A stretch of DNA of 64,000 bases from Bordetella ansorpii (GTDB taxonomy: Bacteria; Pseudomonadota; Gammaproteobacteria; Burkholderiales; Burkholderiaceae_B). The stretch is from the NCBI RefSeq assembly GCF_900078315.1, contig NZ_FKBS01000014.1, forward strand, positions 308,802-372,801, in the 5' to 3' direction. Positions 55,268 through 64,000 of the stretch are shown one piece after another. The notes under the pieces are model-generated. The model made no database searches. It was not told the DNA's origin and saw nothing but the letters and a program-made list of their open reading frames with translations. Each line of letters opens with the position of its first letter. Position 1 is the stretch's first letter. A program made the translations under genes and the position numbers.

Positions 55268-56251
55268 TTATTCGGCCTTGATACCGGCTTCGTTGACCAC
55301 TTGCTTCCACAGCACGGCTTCGTCCTTGATGAGGGACTGGGCCGCGGCGGGTGTCATGCCGGTTTGATTGATGCCAAGGCTATCGAGTTTGGCCTTTACT
55401 TCCGGCGAGTTCAGCGCCACGTCGACTTCCTTGCGCCAGCGCGCCTGGATGTCGGCGGGGGTGTCGGCAGGCAACAGCACCGCGAACCAATACGCCACGT
55501 CCAGGTTCTTGATGCCGGAATCCTTGAAATTCGGCACGTTGGCAAAACGCGGGTCGCGTTTTTCGCCCGTCTGGCCCAGTACGGTCAGGCGGCCGCCTTC
55601 CAGGTACTGCGCCGCCGAGGCAGGGTTCGTGAAGACCATGTCGATATGGCCCGCCAGCAGATCGTTCAACGCCGCCGACGCGCCCTTGTAAGGCACCACC
55701 TGCAACTGCACGCCCGACTTGATCTGGAACAGTTCGCTGATCAGGTGGCTGGGCGATCCGTTGCCCGTGCCGATGGTCAGCGACTTCGGTTTTTCCTTGG
55801 ACCGGTCCAGCACGTCCTGCACGCTGGTCAGCCCGGAATTCTTGCTGGCGAACAACAGGGCCGAGGCCTGGCCGACGAAACCGGCCACGCTGAAATCCTT
55901 TACGGCATCGTAAGACAGCTTGCTGTACATGGCCGGCGCGGTGGTTTGCGCGTTATCGGCCAACAAGGCGACATAACCGCCGTGGCCGGGTTGCGCGACA
56001 TAGGCCGTGCCGATGGTGGCGCCGGCGCCGGGTTTATTTTCGACCACGACCGATTGGCCGAATTGTTCGCTGAGTTTCTGCGCCAGCAGGCGAGCCACCA
56101 CATCGGAACTGCCGCCGGGCGCATAAGGCACGACCAGGTTTATGGCGTGGTTGGGAAAGGTCTGGGCCACGGCGAAAGGCGTCGCCGTCGCCAATGCAAA
56201 AACCAGCGCGGTACGCTGGATAATCGACCGCCTGATTCTGCAAACACCCAT
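55268..56251 (-). CDS. Bug-family (TctC) periplasmic receptor
   Basis: Second tripartite tricarboxylate-type solute receptor of the window. 327 residues from ATG 56251; an upstream in-frame start at 56293 is possible. Sec signal (IIQRTALVFALATATPFAVA) cut before QTF. Mature start FPNHAINLVVPYAPGGSSDV, then ENKPGAGATIGTAYVA and VQLQVVPYKGASAALNDLLA. No membrane subunits adjacent. Divergent from a LysR gene over 105 bases, so that LysR probably controls it. Confidence 0.92.
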   Translation of the reverse strand: MGVCRIRRSIIQRTALVFALATATPFAVAQTFPNHAINLVVPYAPGGSSDVVARLLAQKLSEQFGQSVVVENKPGAGATIGTAYVAQPGHGGYVALLADNAQTTAPAMYSKLSYDAVKDFSVAGFVGQASALLFASKNSGLTSVQDVLDRSKEKPKSLTIGTGNGSPSHLISELFQIKSGVQLQVVPYKGASAALNDLLAGHIDMVFTNPASAAQYLEGGRLTVLGQTGEKRDPRFANVPNFKDSGIKNLDVAYWFAVLLPADTPADIQARWRKEVDVALNSPEVKAKLDSLGINQTGMTPAAAQSLIKDEAVLWKQVVNEAGIKAE

Positions 56252-56356
56252 TGCCAAGGATTCCTGGTTGTTATGAAGTGAAAACAGCAGCATTAAAAGC
56301 CGTATTAGAATACGGGCGCTACCTGCTTTCCGCTATTGAGGATTTGGCGCTGCGCT

Positions 56357-57292
56357 ATGAGGCTATCGAATACCGGCCTGTTGGCGCGCCTGCCTTCGCT
56401 CAGATCATTGCTGGTATTCAATGTCGCCGGCAAACATCTGAACCTGGTGCGCGCCTCGGAAGAACTGTTTCAAACCCAGGGCGCCCTCAGCAGGCAGCTC
56501 AAGGCGTTGGAAGATCACGTTGGCGTCGCGCTGTTCGAGCGAGGCCCGCGCGGCCTGCGCTTCACGCAGGAAGGTGAGCTGCTCTACGACTTCACCTGCC
56601 GCGCCTTCGATCTGCTGGGTACTGGCCTGAACCGGCTGGTGCTGGACGTCGAGCGGCAGACGCTGGTGGTGTCGGCGGCGCGCAGCTTCTCGCTGCGCAA
56701 CCTGGCGGCCCGCTTGCCCGAGTTCGTCGCCGCGCATCCGTGGATCGACCTGCGCATCGACGTGCATCGTTTCTATGCCGATCTCGAATCGTCCGGGGTG
56801 GATATCTCCATCCGCCTGGGCACGGGCGATTGGCCGCACTACCGCGTGCTGCGCCTGACCGACGACGTCATCATTCCGGTATGCACGCCCGCGGTGGCGA
56901 GCAGCCTGCAGGCGACGGCAAGCAGCGATGGCATCGACGGCCCGCTGGCGCAGCCGGCTTTCCTGCGCAATACCGAGCGCGATTACCTGGACCTCTGGAA
57001 CCAGGACGACCGCCACAGGTTGCAGCCCGAGGATGGCCCCTCGCTGAACTTCAACGACTCGGCCACGTTGCTGGGCGTGCTGGAGGCCGGCATGGGGGTG
57101 ACCCTGATCCGCTCATCGCTGGTGGATGCGGCCTTGCAACGCGGCACGCTGGTGCAGCCCTATCCGGGCGAGGTGCGCGACGGCTTGAATTATCACGCCG
57201 TGTGCGCGCCGCGCTCGTCCGACAAGCCTGCCGTGATGCTGTTCCTGCAGTGGCTGCGCCACGTCTACCCGGCGCACGCAATCGTCGGTTGA
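56357..57292 (+). CDS. LysR-family regulator (GcvA-like)
   Basis: 311 residues from ATG 56357; ATG 56336 is an alternative. Winged helix: PSLRSLLVFNVAGKHLNLVR followed by ASEELFQTQGALSRQLKALE. This variant (with GALSRQ) belongs to the GcvA/AmpR branch. The effector domain includes RQTLVVSAARSFSLRNLAAR. Likely regulator of the divergent Bug gene. The stop is one base from the stop of the convergent aminotransferase gene. Confidence 0.9.
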   Translation: MRLSNTGLLARLPSLRSLLVFNVAGKHLNLVRASEELFQTQGALSRQLKALEDHVGVALFERGPRGLRFTQEGELLYDFTCRAFDLLGTGLNRLVLDVERQTLVVSAARSFSLRNLAARLPEFVAAHPWIDLRIDVHRFYADLESSGVDISIRLGTGDWPHYRVLRLTDDVIIPVCTPAVASSLQATASSDGIDGPLAQPAFLRNTERDYLDLWNQDDRHRLQPEDGPSLNFNDSATLLGVLEAGMGVTLIRSSLVDAALQRGTLVQPYPGEVRDGLNYHAVCAPRSSDKPAVMLFLQWLRHVYPAHAIVG

Positions 57293-57293
57293 A

Positions 57294-58502
57294 TCAGCGC
57301 GATTGTTGCATCCACTGGGCCGTGGCGCGCACGGCCTGGTCGATGTCGTCCGCGTTGTTGTAGGCGTGAATGGAGAAGCGCAGGGTGCTGCCGCGCACGG
57401 CGGCAAACACCTGCCGCGCAACCAGCCATGCCTGCAGTCCCTTTGCCGATTCGGGATGGTCCGGGAACGACACCGAGACGATGTTCGAGCCCAGTGCGCC
57501 GGCGGCCCGCACTACGGGCGCGCCGCAATCGGCCAGTCCCGCCGTCAGGCGTTCGCCCAGGTCCAGCGTGTACGCCTGGATGGCCTGCGTGCCGCCGCAG
57601 CGCTCCAGCAGCGCCATCGCGTCGTCCACCAGGGCGGCGGCCAGGAAGTTGTAATTGCCCAGGTCGAAGCGCAAGGCGCCGCGGCGGTATTCGATGGGAC
57701 CCGGATCGTAATCGGCTTCGTGCGTGGCAGAGATCTGCACGCCGAAGCGCGCCAGGGCGCGTGGCGTCAGGCGCTCGGCCAGCTCGCGGCGCACATACAG
57801 AAAGCCCATGCCGTACAGCGCGCACAGTCCCTTCTGCGTGCTGACCGCCAGCGCCGCGATGGGCGTTGCCCGCACGTCCAGGTGCATCACGCCGGCCGAT
57901 TGCGCGCCGTCCACGATCAGCAGCGCGCCAGCCTGTTCGCAGGCGGCGGACAGCGCGTCGAGATCGGTGCGAAAACCCGGGCGGAACGACGTGCTCGGCA
58001 CCGACACCACGCGGGCGCCGCGCCGGGCCAGGATCTCCAGCGCCTGCGCCATCGGGAACCGGCCGTCGCTGCTGGGCAGGTCATGCACGCGCACGCCCTG
58101 GTTCTCCAGGTTGCGCCACGGATAGACGTTGTTGGGGTGTTCGATGGCCGAGCACAGCAGCACCACGTCGCCCGGCTGCCAGTCGATGGCGCCGGCCATG
58201 ATGTTCAGGCCTTCCGACACGTTCTTGGTGACGGCGATCTCGTCAGGGTGCGCGCCGATCATGCGCGCGAAGCGCTGGCGGGCGGATTCCACGACCTCGA
58301 AATACTGCTTCTTGTCGACGCGGCCTTCCATGCGTTCGGCGATGTGCTCGGTGGCGATGGCCATGGCGCTGGCGGGCACCAGGCTGCGGCTGGCGACGTC
58401 CAGATAGGCGCGCGTGGCGGTGCCGGGAAAGTGGGAGCGGAAGGCTTGGAAGACGTCGGTGGGACGCAGGGCGGTGGCGGAAGAGGTCGGCAAGAGAGGC
58501 AC
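57294..58502 (-). CDS. Class V aminotransferase (cysteine desulfurase-like fold)
   Basis: PLP enzyme of about 402 residues. The start is uncertain: GTG 58502 gives MPLLPTSSATALRPTDVFQA, but no ribosome site is seen. PLP lysine in AVSTQKGLCALYGMGFLYV, substrate/PLP Asp in LLIVDGAQSAGVMHLDV. N-terminal YLDVASRSLVPASAMAIATE and NVSEGLNIMAGAI fit the isopenicillin-epimerase/SufS-like branch. The SufS/IscS active-site Cys loop is not obvious, so sulfur transfer is unlikely. Lies between two LysR genes. Substrate unknown. Confidence 0.82.
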   Translation of the reverse strand: MPLLPTSSATALRPTDVFQAFRSHFPGTATRAYLDVASRSLVPASAMAIATEHIAERMEGRVDKKQYFEVVESARQRFARMIGAHPDEIAVTKNVSEGLNIMAGAIDWQPGDVVLLCSAIEHPNNVYPWRNLENQGVRVHDLPSSDGRFPMAQALEILARRGARVVSVPSTSFRPGFRTDLDALSAACEQAGALLIVDGAQSAGVMHLDVRATPIAALAVSTQKGLCALYGMGFLYVRRELAERLTPRALARFGVQISATHEADYDPGPIEYRRGALRFDLGNYNFLAAALVDDAMALLERCGGTQAIQAYTLDLGERLTAGLADCGAPVVRAAGALGSNIVSVSFPDHPESAKGLQAWLVARQVFAAVRGSTLRFSIHAYNNADDIDQAVRATAQWMQQSR

Positions 58503-58615
58503 CGTATCGGACGGGAGATGAACCCCGATGGTATCGGCTGTGCCGCCCCAGCCAGCAACGACTTTTTCCGCCGCCCGCTATGCCGTGAACGCATAGCGCG
58601 GCATGCTGCGCCGCA

Positions 58616-59563
58616 TTATGCGGACGCGGCCGGCAAGGGATATTGCCGTAGCAGGATATCGATGAAACGCTGGGCGATGGGCGAAGGCTGCGCGCCCACG
58701 CGGGTGATTAATCCGAAAGGCTGGCCGCGCGATACCAATGCAATCGGCAATACGCGCAGCATGCCGTATTCACGGAAAAATTCGCATACTTCATCGGGCA
58801 ATAGCGCGACCAGATCGGAAGCGCGGCGCAATAGTGTCACGGTCGAGAATACCGATGAAGTCTCGATCAAATTCGAGGGCAGCGCCATGCCCGCGTCGGC
58901 GAATTCGCGTTCGAGCAGCGCGCGCAGCGGCATGCGGCTGGGATAGACCACCCAGCTATAGTTTTGCAGGTCCTGCAGGCGCACTTTGCGTGCGCGGGCC
59001 AGTGGATGGTCGGCGCCCACCGCGATGTTCAGCGGCTCTTCCGACAGATGCCGGTAGTGGTATTGGCCCGGATTGGGGCTGACCGTGGTGCGGCCCAGCA
59101 TCACGTCGATCTGCCCCTGGTCCAGCATGGCCAGCAGGTGCGCGCTGGTGTCCTCGTGGATCTGGATCGATACGTCGGGTTCGGCTTCGCGCAACGCCGT
59201 CACGCCACGGGCCATCACGTTCGGCACCGAGCCCATGATGACGCCCAGCGACAGGCGGCCGCCGTGCCCCAGCTGGATGCGCGCCACTTCCTGGCACATG
59301 GCTTCCACGTCGGCGCGCAGCAGCCAGGCGTAGCGGATGACGACACGGCCCAGGTCGGTGGGCATGATGCCGGTGCGGCTGCGCGTGAACAGCGCGCCGC
59401 CCATTACGCTTTCGATCTCGGCCAGGGCCTTGCTGGCGGCCGATTGCGTCATCGACAGGTCGGTGGCGGCGCGGCGCAGCGAGCGGTGATGGTCCAGGGC
59501 GATCATCAGGCCCAGCTGCTTCAGGCGCAGGCGGGAGAGAACGCTGTCGGTGGAGATGGCCAT
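58616..59563 (-). CDS. LysR-family regulator (GbpR/CbbR-like)
   Basis: 315 residues, ATG 59563. Winged helix RLKQLGLMIALDHHRSLRRA then ATDLSMTQSAASKALAEIES. Effector domain from GGRLSLGVIMGSVPNVMARG, with IQIHEDTSAHLLAMLDQGQI and VMLGRTTVSPNPG. Similar to galactose-binding-protein regulators (GbpR). Same strand as and 113 bases upstream of the class V aminotransferase, so it may regulate it. Ligand unknown. Confidence 0.88.
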   Translation of the reverse strand: MAISTDSVLSRLRLKQLGLMIALDHHRSLRRAATDLSMTQSAASKALAEIESVMGGALFTRSRTGIMPTDLGRVVIRYAWLLRADVEAMCQEVARIQLGHGGRLSLGVIMGSVPNVMARGVTALREAEPDVSIQIHEDTSAHLLAMLDQGQIDVMLGRTTVSPNPGQYHYRHLSEEPLNIAVGADHPLARARKVRLQDLQNYSWVVYPSRMPLRALLEREFADAGMALPSNLIETSSVFSTVTLLRRASDLVALLPDEVCEFFREYGMLRVLPIALVSRGQPFGLITRVGAQPSPIAQRFIDILLRQYPLPAASA

Positions 59564-59759
59564 GGGATCGGAGTGGGGCGTGGCGGGTGCTCGGGACTAT
59601 ACCGCCGGCGCGGCGCGGATTCCGTTGATGCATCGACGACACACGCGCGAGGGGCTTTCTCAAGTAAAGTGCCGCCTCGTTCCCGTTCTCCGCATTCGCG
59701 GGGCGGGAAACCTCCCCACAGCGCGCAGAACGCGCCAAGATAAAAGGACGATTTCTGTC

Positions 59760-60167
59760 ATGGGACTGCTGGACTCCTTGATGACCTCCCTGGCCTCCGG
59801 TTCGTCCGGTGAAGGCGGCAACGGCCTGTTGCCCGCCGTGCTGAAGCAACTGGGCAAGTATCCGGGCGGCATCGCCGGGCTGATCGACGCTTTTCAGCGC
59901 GGCGGCCTGGGTGAAGTGGTGCAGTCGTGGATCGGCAACGGTGCAAACCTGCCGATATCGGCGCAGCAACTGGATTCGGTGTTCGAGCCGGGCGTGATCG
60001 ACACCATCGCCGCCGATACCGGCCGCGCGCGGCCGGACGTGCTGGAATCGCTGGCCGCCATGTTGCCCGGCCTGGTCGACAAGGCCACGCCCAACGGCAC
60101 CATCGACGACGTCAAGGACCTGAGCCCGATGGGGATGCTGGGCCTGTTGTCGCGCTTGATGAAGTAA
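59760..60167 (+). CDS. YidB-family (DUF937) protein
   Basis: 135 residues from ATG 59760. The frame is open from 59550, but MGLLDSLMTSLASGSSGEGG is the family start. DUF937 fold of short helices: LLPAVLKQLGKYPGGIAGLI and GGLGEVVQSWIGNGANLPIS. The C-terminus LSPMGMLGLLSRLMK is hydrophobic. Function unproven in E. coli YidB. An isolated gene between a LysR gene and a reductase gene. Confidence 0.88.
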   Translation: MGLLDSLMTSLASGSSGEGGNGLLPAVLKQLGKYPGGIAGLIDAFQRGGLGEVVQSWIGNGANLPISAQQLDSVFEPGVIDTIAADTGRARPDVLESLAAMLPGLVDKATPNGTIDDVKDLSPMGMLGLLSRLMK

Positions 60168-60239
60168 AGGCCTTCGCAGCGGCGCGCCGCGCCGGCTGTT
60201 GCGACGCGCCGCCGTCATGCCGCGATCGACCTCGACCGA

Positions 60240-61172
60240 TCACAGCCGCACCACCATCTTGCCCCGGTTATGGCCTTCCTCCAGCCGGTGCAGGGCCTGC
60301 TCCATCGCATCGAACGGATACACCTCGGACACGTGCACGCGGATGCGGCCCGAGTCGATCAGCCTGCCGATCAGCGCCAGTTCCGCGCCATCGGGCTGGG
60401 CGGTGTAGCGTATCGCGCGTATCCGGCGCGCGGCGGCCTTGTCGGCCGAGGGTTCGGCCACCGTGGACACGAATGCGCCGCCATCCTTGAGCACGGCCCA
60501 GGAACGCTCCTGCGTCTCGCCGCCCACCAGGTCGAATACCAGGTCCACGGGCGGCGTCTGCCGCTCGAAGGCTTCCTTGCGGTAGTCGATGACCATGTCC
60601 GCGCCCAGCGACCGCACGAATTCACCGGCCTCGCCCGATGCCGTGGCGATCACCTGCGCGCCGCGCGCCTTGGCGAACTGCACGGCGAAATGCCCCACGC
60701 CGCCCGAGGCCGCGTGGATCAGCACCGTCTGTCCCGGTTCCAGCCGCCCGTGTTCGAACAGCCCCTGCCAGGCCGTCAGCGCGGCCAGCGGCACGGCCGC
60801 CGCCTCGACCAGATCCAGCGACTGCGGCTTGGGCGCCAGCGCCTCGCGCGGCACCAGCGCGAACTCTGCGTAGGCGCCCTGGCCGTGGCCGACGAAGGCG
60901 AACACCTCCTGTCCGGGGCGGAAGGGCCCGTGCGTATCTTCCGACTCCTGCACGACGCCCGCGCAGTCCCGGCCCAGCGTGAAAGGCAATTGTGTTTCCT
61001 TCACCAGGGGGAATCGGCCGGATCGCGTCTTGACGTCGACGGGGTTCAGGCTGGCGGCCGCGACCTTGACCAATATGTGTTCGGATCGCGGGGACGGAAT
61101 GGGAACGCGCTCACGATGCAGAACTTCCGGTCCGCCGAAGCTGTCGATGCGAAAAGCGTGCATACGGTTCAT
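60240..61172 (-). CDS. Zinc-free medium-chain reductase (quinone oxidoreductase-like)
   Basis: 310-residue MDR protein using NADPH. ATG 61172 has AGGAGG upstream. The N-terminal GroES-like domain includes ASLNPVDVKTRSGRFP. The Rossmann segment is VLIHAASGGVGHFAVQFAKA, with DYRKEAFERQTPPVDLVFDL after it. Structural zinc cysteines are absent, as in QOR/zeta-crystallin enzymes. Likely reduces quinones or enones. Downstream of an azoreductase gene on the same strand (37 bases apart), so the two may act together on reactive quinones. Confidence 0.88.
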   Translation of the reverse strand: MNRMHAFRIDSFGGPEVLHRERVPIPSPRSEHILVKVAAASLNPVDVKTRSGRFPLVKETQLPFTLGRDCAGVVQESEDTHGPFRPGQEVFAFVGHGQGAYAEFALVPREALAPKPQSLDLVEAAAVPLAALTAWQGLFEHGRLEPGQTVLIHAASGGVGHFAVQFAKARGAQVIATASGEAGEFVRSLGADMVIDYRKEAFERQTPPVDLVFDLVGGETQERSWAVLKDGGAFVSTVAEPSADKAAARRIRAIRYTAQPDGAELALIGRLIDSGRIRVHVSEVYPFDAMEQALHRLEEGHNRGKMVVRL

Positions 61173-61209
61173 GCTTACCTCCTGGGTGCGCGTTGAAAAC
61201 CCTGGAAAA

Positions 61210-61908
61210 TCAGCAAATCCCATGCCGCAACATGGATTCTCGCGGGCACACCGACCGTGACAATTCATCCACTTTCGCCTCGGCGCGCGCGATGGAATCG
61301 GCCAGGCGCTGATCGCCGAACTCGTCGTATTCGATGGCCGCGCCATGCACGTCGGTGATGCCCATGTAGGCGAACGCGGTGCGGACCGAGGTTTCCACAT
61401 GGTTGAGATGCGCGATGCGTTCGCCGGGGCCATAGCCATGGTCGCCGCGCGAGGACAGCACCACCAGTTGCTTGCCCTGGCCGGCCAGCAGCGGCCAGTA
61501 GGGGTCGCCCGCGCGCTGGCGGTCGAAGCCGAAGGTGCGGCCCACGCGCACGATGTTGTCGATGTAGGCCTTGAACTGCGCGGGCGGACCGAAGTTGTAC
61601 ATGGGCACGCCAGCCACGATGACGTCGGCGGCCAGCAGTTCGTCGACCAGTTCGTCGCTCTGCGCCAGCGTCTCGTGCATCCACGCTTCGCGCCGGGCCT
61701 CGGGGGTGAACGCCGCGTGGATCCAGTCGCCTGTCACCGGCGCGGGTGGATGGGCGCCGACGTCGCGGCGGATGAGGGTGGCGCCGGGGTGCAACGCAAG
61801 CCATTGTTCGACGAAACGCTGCGTCAGGCGACGCGTGTGCGAGCCGTGCGGCTGGGCGCCGGATGCGCCGCTGCGGGCGCTGGCGTCGATGTGCAGGAGG
61901 GTGGTCAT
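61210..61908 (-). CDS. FMN-dependent NADH:quinone/azo reductase (AzoR type)
   Basis: Flavodoxin-like-fold reductase of 232 residues from ATG 61908, with GGAG upstream. N-terminal LLHIDASARSG binds the FMN phosphate. The flavin loop is VAGVPMYNFGPPAQFKAYID. Later LVVLSSRGDHGYGPG is typical AzoR. Reduces quinones and azo dyes by two electrons, a detoxifying role. It lies just upstream of the MDR reductase and is divergent from a LysR gene, its probable regulator. Confidence 0.9.
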   Translation of the reverse strand: MTTLLHIDASARSGASGAQPHGSHTRRLTQRFVEQWLALHPGATLIRRDVGAHPPAPVTGDWIHAAFTPEARREAWMHETLAQSDELVDELLAADVIVAGVPMYNFGPPAQFKAYIDNIVRVGRTFGFDRQRAGDPYWPLLAGQGKQLVVLSSRGDHGYGPGERIAHLNHVETSVRTAFAYMGITDVHGAAIEYDEFGDQRLADSIARAEAKVDELSRSVCPRESMLRHGIC

Positions 61909-62047
61909 GGCAAAGGGCTCCGATGGGTCATGAAAATTCATCCGTACCGCCAGTGTCCGCTCCGTCCAGCTACCAGGACAAACGATGCTTTCTCAACCAA
62001 CGAATGAGATAAATTCATGTATATCGTCTTTGGAAAGCGGGTGCGCC

Positions 62048-62932
62048 ATGTCTTCCCGATTGCCTTCCCTGGTTGCGCTGCATGCCTTCGAGGCGGCCGC
62101 GCGTCTGCGCAGCTTCAAGCACGCCGCCGATGAACTGGCGGTGACGGCCACCGCGATCAGCCATCGCATCCGTGTGCTGGAAACCAGCCTGGACTGCCGA
62201 CTGTTCGTCCGCAAGACCCGAGCCATCGAGCTGACGCCTGCGGGTCAGACGCTGTATGCCTCGGTGCATGAAGGATTCGCCGCGATCGAGGCCGGCGTGC
62301 AGCGGTTGCGGCCACGCGAGCGCCCCTCGGCCACGCTGTCGGCCACGCCCGCGTTCGCGGCGCGCTGGCTGGTGCCGCGCCTGGCTGCGTTCCAGGCGGA
62401 CCATCCCGGCATGGATCTGCGGGTGCATGCCTCGAACGATCCTGTCGATCTGCACGGCGGCACGGCCGACCTGGCGATCCGCTATGGCACGGGCGCATAT
62501 CCCGGGCTGCGCGCCACGCTGCTGATGCGCGACCGCTACGCGCCGGTCGCCAGTCCGCATCTGAAGATCCGGCAGGCCGCCGACGTGCGGCGGCACGCGT
62601 TGATCCATTTCGATTGGCACCGCAAGCTGCCCGTCGATCTGACGTGGGCCGAATGGGCGCGTGTCGCGCGTCAGCCCAGGCTCGATGTGTCGGCGGGTAT
62701 CCGCTATTCCGATGAAAGCCATGCGATCCAGGGAGCGGTGGCGGGGCAGGGCGTGGCCCTGCTCAGCCTGGCGCTGGTGCAGGAGGAACTGAAGCTGGGC
62801 CTGCTGCAGGCGCCGATCGGGCCGGCGCTGGAAGGCATGGCGTATTACGTGGTGCGGCCCGGGCAGGGCCCGAGATCCGAGGCCGCGGGAGCGGTGGAGC
62901 GCTGGCTGCTGAAAGAGGCGGCCCCCGTGTAG
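62048..62932 (+). CDS. LysR-family regulator (GcvA-like)
   Basis: 294 residues from ATG 62048; GGAAAG precedes it, and the ATG-type start at 61985 lacks homology. Winged helix: LPSLVALHAFEAAARLRSFK and HAADELAVTATAISHRIRVL, the GcvA branch. Effector domain with ATLSATPAFAARWLVPRLAA and TADLAIRYGTGAYPGLRATL. Divergent from the azoreductase over 139 bases, so it likely controls azoR and the reductase behind it, perhaps in response to quinones. Confidence 0.9.
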   Translation: MSSRLPSLVALHAFEAAARLRSFKHAADELAVTATAISHRIRVLETSLDCRLFVRKTRAIELTPAGQTLYASVHEGFAAIEAGVQRLRPRERPSATLSATPAFAARWLVPRLAAFQADHPGMDLRVHASNDPVDLHGGTADLAIRYGTGAYPGLRATLLMRDRYAPVASPHLKIRQAADVRRHALIHFDWHRKLPVDLTWAEWARVARQPRLDVSAGIRYSDESHAIQGAVAGQGVALLSLALVQEELKLGLLQAPIGPALEGMAYYVVRPGQGPRSEAAGAVERWLLKEAAPV

Positions 62933-63064
62933 CGTCTCGTAATGGGGTGGGTGGCGCCTGTCGCCGCCGGGGATTTATCATCGGGCAGGGCCGGATCCGG
63001 CGCATCCGCATGCGCGGCCCCGTCCGGCCACCGCCTTGCATCCTTTCGAACAGGAGATTTGTTA

Positions 63065-64000
63065 GTGGTTCGACTCGCAGCGACAGCATCGACCGTCATC
63101 CTTCTTTGGAATCACGCCGCCGGCCTGTGGCGGCACATGCGGGCGCGGCCCTGGTGGGCCGCGGCGATGCTGATGGCGCTGTTGAGTTGCATGTCGGCGC
63201 GGGCAATGGCGGCGGAGGTTGCGAATCCTCCGGCGGCGCAGCAACAGGCGCCGGCTGCCGCGTCGGGCCTGACACCGGCGGCGCTGGCCGATCTGCTCGA
63301 GAATCCCGACACCAGAAAGACCCTGATCGACCAATTGCGCGCGCAGGTGCCGGGTGGCGGCGCATCGACCGCAACGGGCAACGCGCCTGCGGCCTCCAAT
63401 GCCGCGACCGGCAACGCCCCATCGGCGGCCAATGCCACTCCCGCCACGCCCGGCGGCACGCCCGTCGCCGGCCAGCCCGCCACCCCAGGCCTGCAAGACC
63501 GCATCACCGACGGCGCCCAGCGCTTCCTGTCCGGCGTGGCTGCCGACATGGGCCAGGGCGTGGACGACATGCGCGCGCTGGCCTCGGGCCAAAGCCTGCG
63601 CCTGGAAGCCGGCACGGCCAGCCAGGCGCTGCTGCCGCTGGCCCTGGCCATCCTGGTCACCCTGATCGCCTTCGCCATCCTGCGCATGATCGCCATGCGC
63701 ATCTATGGCCGCATCGACCGCTGGGTCGGCGAACTGGGCCATGAAGGCGTCGCGGTGGCCGAGCCTGGCCATCACGCCAGCCTCAGGGTGCTCTACCGCC
63801 GCGCGGGCGCCATCATCGGCGCCTTGGCCATCGACGTGGCCGTGGTGCTGCTGGCTGCCATGGCCGGCAGCAGCGCGGCATTGTGGACCACGCCGGGCCG
63901 TGGCACGCTCGACGCCCTGGCGCTGGTCTTCCTGAAGGCCTTCGTGGCCGTGGAAATCGTCAAGGTGCTGATCCGCACCGTGTTCGCCGTGCGCCATCCG
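63065..64000 (+). CDS. MscS-family mechanosensitive channel (5' part, YbiO-like)
   Basis: The frame from GTG 63065 stays open to the end of the window (312 codons), with AGGAG eight bases before it. Signal-like hydrophobic segment PWWAAAMLMALLSCMSARAM, then a periplasmic region with LADLLENPDTRKTLIDQLRA and an Ala/Pro-rich stretch. Membrane helices begin at LLPLALAILVTLIAFAILRM. The layout (signal, DNP-TRK-like motif, helices) is that of YbiO-type moderate-conductance channels. The pore-lining TM3 and the cytoplasmic vestibule lie beyond the window, so it is incomplete here. Confidence 0.8.
   Translation, partial: MVRLAATASTVILLWNHAAGLWRHMRARPWWAAAMLMALLSCMSARAMAAEVANPPAAQQQAPAAASGLTPAALADLLENPDTRKTLIDQLRAQVPGGGASTATGNAPAASNAATGNAPSAANATPATPGGTPVAGQPATPGLQDRITDGAQRFLSGVAADMGQGVDDMRALASGQSLRLEAGTASQALLPLALAILVTLIAFAILRMIAMRIYGRIDRWVGELGHEGVAVAEPGHHASLRVLYRRAGAIIGALAIDVAVVLLAAMAGSSAALWTTPGRGTLDALALVFLKAFVAVEIVKVLIRTVFAVRHP

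Overview
The window is about 64 kb of high-GC DNA from a betaproteobacterium of the Alcaligenaceae, most likely Bordetella or Achromobacter. The evidence is the gene order of several core blocks (lptC-lptA-lptB-hpf-ptsN-hprK-rapZ, argB-HAD-slmA, rsmI/yraN-diaA-dolP, mrdA-rodA), two Bug-type (TctC) periplasmic receptors, many LysR regulators and the family-level similarity of the proteins. Species cannot be read from the sequence alone. No rRNA, tRNA, insertion sequence or phage gene was recognised.

Layout. 1-2.7 kb: 3' part of mrdA (PBP2) and rodA, the cell-elongation pair. 2.7-5.6 kb: an Ldh2-type dehydrogenase divergent from a DASS-family anion transporter. 5.7-8.0 kb: argB, a HAD pyrimidine nucleotidase and slmA. 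8.2-9.0 kb: an orphan MetQ-like binding protein. 9.0-19.4 kb: a minus-strand catabolic cluster with CoA ligase, acyl-CoA dehydrogenase, two MaoC-type hydratase subunits, two SDRs (one like 2,4-dienoyl-CoA reductase), an SCP2-type thiolase, an alpha-methylacyl-CoA racemase-like protein, a Bug receptor and an AraC regulator. Together these make a complete beta-oxidation cycle with accessories for branched and unsaturated acyl chains. 19.6-23.6 kb: tlpA-like, dolP, diaA and yraN, divergent from rsmI and ogt. 23.7-31.7 kb: rlpA, rapZ, hprK, ptsN, hpf, lptB, lptA, lptC, kdsC and kdsD (envelope, LPS export and nitrogen-PTS control). 31.9-41.1 kb: purT, then a GbsR/MarR regulator ahead of cydABX and cydDC (cytochrome bd oxidase and its assembly ABC transporter), then apt. 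41.1-48.6 kb: a LysR regulator, ilvA, a YqaA membrane protein and a 1314-residue FAD/Fe-S oxidoreductase.

48.6-53.0 kb is the accessory part: a type I-E CRISPR array of 29 repeats with no cas gene in the window, a Fic-domain protein whose 3' end lies 18 bp from the last repeat, and a two-gene operon of a ParD-like ribbon-helix-helix protein overlapping a methionine aminopeptidase paralogue. That operon sits behind a perfect 13-bp-armed palindrome next to a consensus -10 box. By eye, the aminopeptidase keeps every metal ligand but has a remodelled methionine pocket. It is the best candidate here for an undescribed system.

53.1-64 kb: a low-affinity iron permease-like protein, an aldehyde dehydrogenase, a Bug receptor divergent from a LysR gene, a class V aminotransferase, further LysR genes, YidB, a medium-chain reductase, an FMN azoreductase and the 5' part of an MscS-type channel.
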